64,000 bases of DNA. Origin: Acerihabitans arboris (GTDB taxonomy: Bacteria > Pseudomonadota > Gammaproteobacteria > Enterobacterales > Enterobacteriaceae). Positions within the stretch are counted from its first letter, which is position 1. Each line of letters begins with the position of its first letter. Both the position numbers and the translations under genes were made by a program. Shown here in pieces: positions 52,897 to 61,000 of the stretch. The stretch covers positions 62,001 to 126,000 of the forward strand of contig NZ_WUBS01000019.1 of assembly GCF_010131535.1 (NCBI RefSeq). Reading direction: 5' to 3'. The notes beneath the pieces are model-generated. The model had not been told where the DNA came from. It saw only the letters and a program-made list of their open reading frames with translations, and made no database searches.

Positions 52897-54558
52897 CTAT
52901 ACATAATCGGAAAGGCCTTTCGCCAGATTGGCTATTTCAGGGTTGCCGATGCGATCGCGCAAGGTCAATCCGCCAATAAGCACGTTGGCGAGCTTATTGT
53001 TTTTCAGTGATTTATTGCCGGGCACGCCGGTATTATATTGCTGTATTTGCATATTACCGCTGTTAAGCATCACCGCCTGCATTAATTGCCGGCCGCCCAT
53101 ATCCAATGCGCCGCTATCAGTGCCCATGCCCAGGGCGTGGCCGGCGGTTGCGCGCTTTATTTCCGCATCCAGCATGCCGGTACGGTCTTTTCCGCTCTTG
53201 CAGTTCCAGCAGGGGGTAACGCCGATTTCACTGGATAATAACGCCACGCGCATGGCGGCCTTATACGGCTCGCCTTTATCTGCATGGTGTAACTTCTTCG
53301 CCCAGATCAGCTTCAGTTCCGCTGCCAGCGCCCTGACGCGTTCGGCATTGGCGGGCCGGGAGGCCAGATATTGTCCCACCCAACCTCCATGCGGCGAACC
53401 CGGGGAAAGATCCCGGCCGAGCAGCTTGGCCAGGGCCAGGTGATTATATTTATCGGAGTAGGCATGCCCCAGCTTTAGCCATCCCAACGCCGGCTCGTTT
53501 ACCCCGAAATTAAAGGCGGCGATATCAAGCCGGACGGTGACCGGCACCACGTTGCCTTTACCATCCCTGATAGGTATCACTGCCGGGCCGGCGCCAAGTT
53601 CGTTCCAGGCCGACATCTGGTCGCGCAACTGGGATTTTTCCGTGGAAGGCGCGATATTCACGGGCGTCAGCAGGCTTGATGAGGTTAACGGCAGGTCTAC
53701 CTTATCACCTTTCAGCGCGGCGGCCATTTTTTCCGGATGCAGGTACAGCGCGGCGGCCACCACCTCCCTGGCCCGGTTCAGCGCGCCTTGTCGGCGTTCG
53801 GCGCTGCCCGCCTCCAGCTCGTAGGGACTCAGTACGCCGTGGCGTATGCCGGTAAACAACGGGCGTTGATCATCATCCCGCGCCGAAAACCGCGAGATCC
53901 AAAGATTCACCGCATGGGTGGTTTCATCGCTGGACTTGCTGCAAACGCCTTTATCATCATATCCGGTGGCGAAAATATCCTTCTCGCCGAGTTTTATCTG
54001 GCCGGCGGGTATTAACGTACTGTCAAACGTTTTGCCGTCAAAACTGAAGCTGTCATGGATAGTCTCCCAGTGCGCATTATTGAGTATTTCTTTACTTAAC
54101 GTTTCCAGGACGGTTTTTGCTTCGCGCTGGGCTGTTCTAGACGAGCAGCCGTAATATTGCTTTAAACTGGTGGTCAGGGAATCGGTGATATCTTTTTTCA
54201 ACGCCAGGATTGCCATGATATCCTTGTCGGTTGCGGGCGTGCTTGCATTATTATTGTCGCCGCTTTCATCTTCGAGCATGGCTTCGAACCGTTTGGCGCC
54301 CCGCTTGTTCCCTATCTTGGTCAGCGCTTTCATTCCCGCTTTCAGGTACATATTGCGCAATCCGCCGATCGGGCCGCGAGGAAATCCGGCCGATGGACGA
54401 TGGCCATTTATAGCCACCGGCGTAAATTGATGCGCTACGGTTGATTGCCGGAAAACACCCTTAACAATATCTGATTTATTATCTACAGCCACCTCCGCCA
54501 TCGGATTTAGCCTGGCAATGCTCAACGGTTTAAGTAATGTATTCAGCACATTTGTCAT
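52897..54558 (-). CDS. SopB/SigD/IpgD-family inositol phosphate phosphatase effector
   Basis: This 553-residue protein belongs to the family of type III effectors that dephosphorylate phosphoinositides or inositol polyphosphates in host cells (Salmonella SopB, Shigella IpgD). The two signature motifs are present: FNFGVNEPAL (residues 349-358) and CKSGKDRTGMLDAEIKR (from Cys453, with Arg459), the Cx5R active site. Catalytic Cys is at 460 in SopB as I recall. The N-terminal 150 residues are helical and variable, with no Sec signal, as expected for an effector. The start is the ATG at 54558 with AGGTAA six bases upstream. No secretion-system genes are in this window, so a functional type III apparatus elsewhere is inferred. 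The pair looks horizontally acquired. Confidence 0.92.
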   Translation of the reverse strand: MTNVLNTLLKPLSIARLNPMAEVAVDNKSDIVKGVFRQSTVAHQFTPVAINGHRPSAGFPRGPIGGLRNMYLKAGMKALTKIGNKRGAKRFEAMLEDESGDNNNASTPATDKDIMAILALKKDITDSLTTSLKQYYGCSSRTAQREAKTVLETLSKEILNNAHWETIHDSFSFDGKTFDSTLIPAGQIKLGEKDIFATGYDDKGVCSKSSDETTHAVNLWISRFSARDDDQRPLFTGIRHGVLSPYELEAGSAERRQGALNRAREVVAAALYLHPEKMAAALKGDKVDLPLTSSSLLTPVNIAPSTEKSQLRDQMSAWNELGAGPAVIPIRDGKGNVVPVTVRLDIAAFNFGVNEPALGWLKLGHAYSDKYNHLALAKLLGRDLSPGSPHGGWVGQYLASRPANAERVRALAAELKLIWAKKLHHADKGEPYKAAMRVALLSSEIGVTPCWNCKSGKDRTGMLDAEIKRATAGHALGMGTDSGALDMGGRQLMQAVMLNSGNMQIQQYNTGVPGNKSLKNNKLANVLIGGLTLRDRIGNPEIANLAKGLSDYV

Positions 54559-54595
54559 AGGGTTACCTGCTGGAAAAACGGTGTTTGAATAATGG

Positions 54596-54625
54596 TGTAT
54601 ATTATTTCACCAAATGCTAAAACAA
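54596..54625 (-). promoter_or_regulatory. Candidate promoter of the effector-chaperone unit
   Basis: On the minus strand TTGTTT (54625-54620) and TATACA (54601-54596) are 18 bp apart, with AT-rich sequence between, about 40 bases before the effector ATG. No binding site of a virulence regulator was identified. Confidence 0.5.
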
Positions 54626-54844
54626 TGGCTTGGGTAATTCCAGACAATACGCCGGGCGTGAGCGTTTTGTGCATCTTTTACCGGGCGTGGCTGGGCCGGC
54701 CGCGACGCCGGCCAGCAGCATATCCCGCTCAGGCAACGAGCATGGGGCGTGGGCGGGATATGGCATATTGTGGTAAATTGCCTCTGGATGCCGGGTGATA
54801 AACCCCAGGTAATGCGCAGAAACGGGCTTAAAAGGAAAACGCCG

Positions 54845-55234
54845 ATGCTTAAACTAAAACACGTGCATCACATCGCCATCATCGCTTCGGATTACCAGCG
54901 CAGTAAGGCGTTTTATTGCGAAATACTGGGTTTTATGTTGTTAAGCGAGGTATATCGCGCCGAACGCGACTCCTGGAAAGGGGATTTGGCGCTCAACGGC
55001 GACTATGTGATCGAGTTGTTTAGCTTTCCCAACGTACCGGCCAGGGTCAGCCGCCCGGAAGCCTGCGGACTGCGCCACCTGGCGTTCGGCGTGGAGGATG
55101 TGGCCGCGGCTATCAGCGCGCTGAATATCGACGGCGTTAATTGTGAACCGATCCGCATCGATCCCCTCACCGGCAGGCGCTTTACCTTTTTTGCCGATCC
55201 CGACGATCTGCCGCTGGAACTGTATGAAGCATAA
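54845..55234 (+). CDS. yaeR: VOC (glyoxalase-fold) family protein YaeR
   Basis: This is a 129-residue vicinal-oxygen-chelate protein of unknown substrate. Two beta-alpha-beta-beta-beta repeats are visible; likely metal ligands are His in VHHIAIIA, Glu in YVIELFSF, His in GLRHLAF and Glu in LPLELYEA. AAGGAAA precedes the ATG. It overlaps tilS by 11 bases, so translation is coupled. It is the first core gene after the effector insertion. Confidence 0.95.
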   Translation: MLKLKHVHHIAIIASDYQRSKAFYCEILGFMLLSEVYRAERDSWKGDLALNGDYVIELFSFPNVPARVSRPEACGLRHLAFGVEDVAAAISALNIDGVNCEPIRIDPLTGRRFTFFADPDDLPLELYEA

Positions 55235-56657
55235 ACCGGGGGATCCGCAGACCCGGCGGGATAGTGTCGCCGGCCTGGCTGACGCCAGCGGCGCGCTTTG
55301 CCGCCATATCGCCCTGCGGCTTGGTCGGCGCAGGGCGGCGCTGGTGGCGCTGAGCGGCGGACTGGACTCCACGGTGCTGCTTGATGCCCTGGCGTGCCTG
55401 CGCAGCCAGCAGATACCGGATCTCGCGCTGCGCGCGGTATATATCCATCATGGGCTGAGCGCCCACGCTGATGAGTGGGCGTTGCATTGCCAGGCGTTAT
55501 GCCTGCGCCTGCGGGTTCCTTTCCTGCGCATAGACGTGCGGGTGGACGCCGCGGACGGCGGCATCGAGGCGGCGGCGCGCGGCGCGCGTTACCGGGCGTT
55601 GGCGCAGACGCTCCTGCCCGGGGAGACGTTGCTGACCGCCCAGCACCAGGACGACCAGGGCGAAACGCTGCTGCTGGCGTTAAAGCGCGGCAGCGGACCG
55701 GCCGGATTATCCTCCATGGCCGCGGCGTCGCCCTTCCATGGACATGAGCTGCTACGCCCTTTGCTTGATATCGGCCGCGCGCGGCTGCGTGATTACGCCG
55801 AAAGCCGGTGTCTAAGCTGGATCGAGGACGAGAGTAACCAGGACGAGCGCTTCGATCGTAATTTCCTGCGCCTGCGCATCATCCCCCTGCTGAAACGGCG
55901 CTGGCCCCATTTCAGCCAGGCGGCGGCGCGCAGCGCGAGGCTTTGCGCCGAGCAGGAAACGCTGCTCGACGAACTGCTCGGCGAGACGCTGCATCAATTA
56001 ACCGCAGCGGATAATTCCCTGGATCTGGCGCCGATGTTGACCATGAGCGCCGTCCGGCGCGGGGCCGTCCTGCGCCGCTGGCTGGCATCGGCCGAAATAG
56101 CCATGCCTTCGAGAGAGCAGCTGGACCGGATCTGGACCGAAGTGGCGCAAAGCCGTCGGGACGCCGAGCCCAGCCTGCGGCTGGGGGAGCGGCAAATACG
56201 GCGGTATCGTCAACGATTATTCATCCTGCCGCTCTGGCCCTCGCTCAGGGAGCGGGTGCTGACATGGGAGGATACGGGGCGTCCGCTGTCGCTGCCGGAG
56301 GATCTGGGCATGCTGCGCCAGGGGGCGGGCGGCGCGCCGGTACGCCGGCCGCAGGCGGACGAGCGGGTAAGCGTGCGGTTTACCGCCGCGGGCATCTTGC
56401 ATATCGTCGGGCGGCGCCATGGGCGATCGATAAAAAAATTGTGGCAGGAGCTGGGCATCGCGCCCTGGCAGCGCGAGCGTACTCCGCTGGTGTATTACAA
56501 TGAACAGCTGATCGCCGCGCCGGGCATTTTCATCACCCGGGAGGGGGAGGCCAAAGAGGGCGAAACGGGACTGTTTTTGCAATGGGTCCGCCAGGCTGGC
56601 GATATGGGTCAGATGTTAACGGATAGGCGCTATGGAAACGACGCTAACGGGAAGTAA
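55224..56657 (+). CDS. tilS: tRNA(Ile)-lysidine synthase
   Basis: TilS converts C34 of tRNA-Ile(CAU) to lysidine, changing it from AUG to AUA reading; it is essential. The PP-loop SGGLDSTVLL (Ser44), VHHGLS-like IHHGLSAHADEW, GIEAAARGARYRAL, WIEDESNQDERFDRNFLRLRIIPLL and the C-terminal domains are present. The product is 477 residues, longer than the 432 I recall for E. coli, with about 25 extra residues before the PP loop. I chose the ATG overlapping the yaeR stop; no better internal start was seen. Confidence 0.95.
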   Translation: MKHKPGDPQTRRDSVAGLADASGALCRHIALRLGRRRAALVALSGGLDSTVLLDALACLRSQQIPDLALRAVYIHHGLSAHADEWALHCQALCLRLRVPFLRIDVRVDAADGGIEAAARGARYRALAQTLLPGETLLTAQHQDDQGETLLLALKRGSGPAGLSSMAAASPFHGHELLRPLLDIGRARLRDYAESRCLSWIEDESNQDERFDRNFLRLRIIPLLKRRWPHFSQAAARSARLCAEQETLLDELLGETLHQLTAADNSLDLAPMLTMSAVRRGAVLRRWLASAEIAMPSREQLDRIWTEVAQSRRDAEPSLRLGERQIRRYRQRLFILPLWPSLRERVLTWEDTGRPLSLPEDLGMLRQGAGGAPVRRPQADERVSVRFTAAGILHIVGRRHGRSIKKLWQELGIAPWQRERTPLVYYNEQLIAAPGIFITREGEAKEGETGLFLQWVRQAGDMGQMLTDRRYGNDANGK

Positions 56658-56696
56658 AACACTACTGCCCGTCAGGAAAAGGAAAGTAGAGGGTGG

Positions 56697-56954
56697 TTAT
56701 TCGCTAACCACCACCGTACCGAGTTCGGGATGGGTGAAACTGGCAATGTGGTCCAGCCGCAGTTCGTGACTGTTGCCTGCCTCGTCGATAACCAGATACT
56801 CGACATGCTTTCTTGAGATCATATCGCGCGCCACGCCGGCGACGGCATCTCCATTCTTAAGCGTCAGAGTGAGGACCCAGTGGCGCTGACAGGCGAGCTC
56901 AAGATTATCGTAATCATCGCAATTAATGGGTTGATATTCTTCATTCGTTGACAT
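56697..56954 (-). CDS. rof: Rho-binding antiterminator Rof
   Basis: Rof (YaeO) binds Rho and blocks its RNA-binding site, reducing termination. The 85-residue product starts [23 protein letters not shown], nearly identical to E. coli, and folds as an Sm-like barrel ([15 protein letters not shown]). It is convergent with tilS. The small gene yaeP that adjoins rof in E. coli was not found. A GGCGGTA/TACCGCC hairpin lies upstream around 56976-56992. Confidence 0.96.
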   Translation of the reverse strand: MSTNEEYQPINCDDYDNLELACQRHWVLTLTLKNGDAVAGVARDMISRKHVEYLVIDEAGNSHELRLDHIASFTHPELGTVVVSE

Positions 56955-57212
56955 AATAGCTCACCTACTTGTTACGGCGGTAAATACCGCCTGTTCCCTG
57001 AGGGAGGAAGAAGTGCGATTTTCATCCGCCGCTCATCCCGCCTACATCGTTCAACAGTATTTCCTTATCAGACTATAGCACAGAGCGCCCCTATCCCTGG
57101 AATAAATGGTTTAGGAATTAATAGCGCCGACATGATGTATTTATCGCTTTTCTGGCCGTCTGGCGGTGATGTCAGGTACACTGCCAGCCAACACATATCC
57201 TACGGAACCGCC

Positions 57213-57761
57213 ATGGCGTTAAAAGCGACTGTACATAAAGCGGCGGTCAACATCGCCGATATGGACCGGAATTATTTTTCCGATGTCAACCTGGTGCTGG
57301 CCCAGCATCCCTCGGAAACCCCGCAGCGCATGATGCTGCGGCTGCTGGCATGGATCTATCATGCCGACGATCGCCTGGAATTCACCCGCGGCCTCAGCGC
57401 CGATGATGAACCCGCATTATGGTTACGTAACGATCGCGGCGAGCCGGAATGGTGGATTGAACTGGGGCTGCCGGAAGAAAAGCGCTTGCGCAAAGCCTGT
57501 CATGTGGCGCGCAATGTGGTGCTTTATGCCTATAACGAACGGGCGGCGCGGGTATGGTGGCAGCAGGTCGAGCCAACGTTGTCCCAGCACGGCAACCTGT
57601 GCGTACGTTTTGTTGACGATGCCCAGATGGCGCAGCTGGCGACGCTGGCGGCGCGCAATATGTCCTTGCAGGCCACGCTGCAGGACGGATTAATGTGGCT
57701 CTCGGACCAGCAAACGCAGCTGGAAATAACGCCGCAGACCTGGAAAAGCGCTGCGGAATAA
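57213..57761 (+). CDS. yaeQ: YaeQ family protein
   Basis: This is a 182-residue protein with a PD-(D/E)XK-like fold and no settled function; it was once linked to haemolysin transcription suppression of RfaH loss, and that role is doubtful. The start is the ATG at 57213 ([26 protein letters not shown]), matching E. coli. [26 protein letters not shown] and [17 protein letters not shown] are conserved. In E. coli the next genes are arfB and nlpE; here a very large accessory gene follows. Confidence 0.95.
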   Translation: MALKATVHKAAVNIADMDRNYFSDVNLVLAQHPSETPQRMMLRLLAWIYHADDRLEFTRGLSADDEPALWLRNDRGEPEWWIELGLPEEKRLRKACHVARNVVLYAYNERAARVWWQQVEPTLSQHGNLCVRFVDDAQMAQLATLAARNMSLQATLQDGLMWLSDQQTQLEITPQTWKSAAE

Positions 57762-57931
57762 GGCCCAGCAGATATTTCGCACCCAGGATCGCGTAACGAC
57801 GTCGACGACAATTACGGCTACCGTTGCGCGATTTACGATAAATAAACCGTACGCGCGCGGATATGGCTAACAGGTGTTCCGCATCAACTGACAAACCCTA
57901 ATGATTAAAGAATGATTAACTTAACCAGGTG

Positions 57932-57958
57932 TTGACTGAAGGTATCCGCAAGGATAAT
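57932..57958 (+). promoter_or_regulatory. Candidate promoter of the giant gene
   Basis: TTGACT (57932-57937) and GATAAT (57953-57958) are good individual elements, but the spacer is only 15 bp. They are 44 bp before the first ATG of the large frame, in an AT-rich stretch after yaeQ. Confidence 0.35.
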
Positions 57959-58001
57959 GTTCGCTGGCCTTCCCCGTTAATCCTGGGGCATTTTAAACGA
58001 A

Positions 58002-61000
58002 ATGACATCAAAAAGTATTGAAAATTCTTTATATTTTCATGTCTTACATACTCTGATGAATAGGGATATCCTATATATGCTGACGACAGGCCAAACACAC
58101 CCGCATGTGTCCCCATCCTACAATAAAGATAAATCCGAAATAATTAAAGATATATATTTAGCTGGTAAAATTAGTGCCATAAAAAATATAACAAACAATA
58201 AAATGATTAATGATAATATCATTGAAGTGGTTTCAGCAGGCCATGCCGCCTTGGATTATACCCACGGCGAAGACTGCAGGTTGTATGCGGATATACCGAT
58301 TAAACGCCCAGATGATTGGCGCAAGTCGGTCCTCGGCTGTGGCGTGAAATTATTTTATTTATTGACGGGAATAATCAGCGGCGGCGCGTTGGGATATTAT
58401 TTACGTTACGGTAGCGAGGACGTGCATGGTCATAAATGGCAATTATCAATGTCACCTAAAGAGCGGGAGGAAGCGAAAAAAATAATCACCATTGTGAGAA
58501 ATCACAGGATCAACCGAACAGACTCTTCTTCTTTTCAACCTAAGATAAGTCTTTCGGAAGCATTACTGCGGACCATGGCCGCTATCAGGTTGATTCCCCC
58601 GGTCTATAACAACACATCCATTATCCAGCGCGGCGCGGGAAATGACACGCCTATCGGCGCAATGTCGGTGGCCGTCTTTTCACGACCTGCATCAATCAGC
58701 CAGCCGGGGGGCAAGGCGAGCCGACGCGTAAAAAGGGCGCCGCGATATATGGCTAACCACAGGCTGCCGGCCTGTGCCAGAGAAAAAAATAGGATTGACT
58801 ACTGGCAGGAGATTGATGAAAATCGTGAAAAATTCATTATATATAATGATTTTTTCAATGGGAAGACATCGGCTAATCAAAATATTTCCACTCAGGATGA
58901 AGCAATCGCTCAGAAGGTATTTGACAATACAACAGTGCGTGGCCTGCACAAGTTATGGGCACGCGACCGGTGGCTACACACATTTGGACTTTCTGATGAG
59001 CTTGCGCCGGATCACGCAAATCTCACTTCAAACTTAATAGATATTTTGTTAAGCGATATATTGTATAGAAAATATGGTTTATTCATTAGTTCCCTTCAAT
59101 TTGCGCGGCAGGTGGCGCTGGATATTTTTTATAGGAAAGTAACGGCAGACGGCGTGTCGCCATTTGACTATATCTACCATGGTGTATATTGCATAAAACA
59201 GATTTTTCTGAGAGCGCCTTATAGAGCTTTGTTAAGTCCCAATGAATCAGAATTGAAAAATCTAATTATATTAAGAACTAATGTAATTGGTGCCCGTGAA
59301 GATAATTTTCTTTCTTATCTGGAATTTGTCGTAAATGGCCAGCCAACAGACATTGTAGCCGAGTTCGAACGTTTGCTGATTTTTTTTGATGCTAGCCAGG
59401 ATATTAATGATGCCTATATTAGCATGGTTAAAAACAGGCTGGCAGCCGCCCTGTTTCCGCTGATGGCCCAAGACACGGATAGCGGTATACGCAGCTTTGT
59501 TCAACTGTGGATGGATGGCGCGATAAACGAACGATTAGTGGGTTTTACCACTCCTGAAGGCAAATCTATAGCTCCAGGTATTATTGCCATTGCGCGCTCG
59601 TCCGGCGGATTATTGGTATCGCTGGCAACAAGCGAAATTTATTATTGGACTCCCGATGATACTTCCGCCGCGCTTAAGGCGTTTATCGCCGAGCATCTTT
59701 CGGTTATGCAGAAGGTTTTTCTGGCGTCTGTTACCCTGTCGGCAAAGCTCGATGAGTCGCAGTGTGTCTTAGCATCATCCATTATTTTGATAGAAGTTGA
59801 AAATATTTGGATGGAATTAAAAACGCTACATTTTGAAAAACTTGATGAACATCTTGGTTATCATGCTCTTGACCGGAGCATGCCACAAGCGTCGGGCCAT
59901 GATGATATCATGCAACAGCGTTTGCTGGCATCCGGCGCCGCCGTCGCGCTGTTGGCTTTTTTTTTCACCGGCGGCTCATCCGCCGGCTGTGCCGCCATGA
60001 TGCTGAGCAATATTCTGTCGGGCGCCAGCGGGGCTTTATATATCCATAGCGCCATTAATACCAAGGATGCGCAACGGCGCAAGAACGCATGGGAGTCGGC
60101 GCTGTTAAGCATTGTTATTGCCGGTTTAGCCGGTGCGCCCGATCTTTACCTTGTGATGAAAACCTGGGGTAACCGTGAATATGGATTGATCTACCGCGCG
60201 GCGGATACATTGCGAAAAATGATATGCGCGGGCTCCACCATCGGGGAGGCCGAGGCATTTATCAAAAGTGAAACCCGCGAGCGTACGATTAAGCTGTTAA
60301 ATGAATTGGTCAAGGCAAATAATGCGCAGTTTGGCAAATTAGGCCGAAACAGCGTCGAGGCAATGCTGGCGGTTTTACGTATCTGCTGTCGTTTCGATGT
60401 CAATCAGCATCAATATATCAGCAAAACGACGCACTTCGCCAAGATGTTCAGCCAGAAGAAAATCATTATTGATAAAAGCGCATTGGCGAGCATTCCCGCC
60501 GGCTATGAATTAGCGGTGACGGAGCATGGAACCAATAATTTATCCCTGCTGCTATTGTGTCTTGGTAAAGGCAAATTTGCGGGCTTCAATGTGCAGGCGC
60601 TGGGGCAAAGCCTGGACTCCTCACTGCGTTGGGAGGTGGTTCACAGCGACTACTTCAATATTAATAATGAAGGGGTCCTGCTGACGAGCGGCAGGTCCGG
60701 CACCGTGTATGTCGAGGATTCTTTGCCCGTATCAACACCGGCAATTGAAATGAGGCTTACCGATCGTGAAGGCGAGCTGGCCACTAAACTCCGCCGATAT
60801 TGCAATAGATTTAAGTTTGACGACAAAGGAGATGCTATTTTTAGCGGCGTAGAACGTTTCGCTATTAACAACGGATTCGACGATGTTCGATTTCGCGCTT
60901 TATTCATTTTTGATCCCGCAATGAAAGATCAGACTGCGCGCCATTATCTTCTGGCTGCCAATCAGCAGGGAACAAGTTTTATCCTTGAGCCCAATGCGGA

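Noticed and set aside
56955-57131. Search for yaeP beside rof
   Set aside because: No frame resembling YaeP was found on either strand in this gap.
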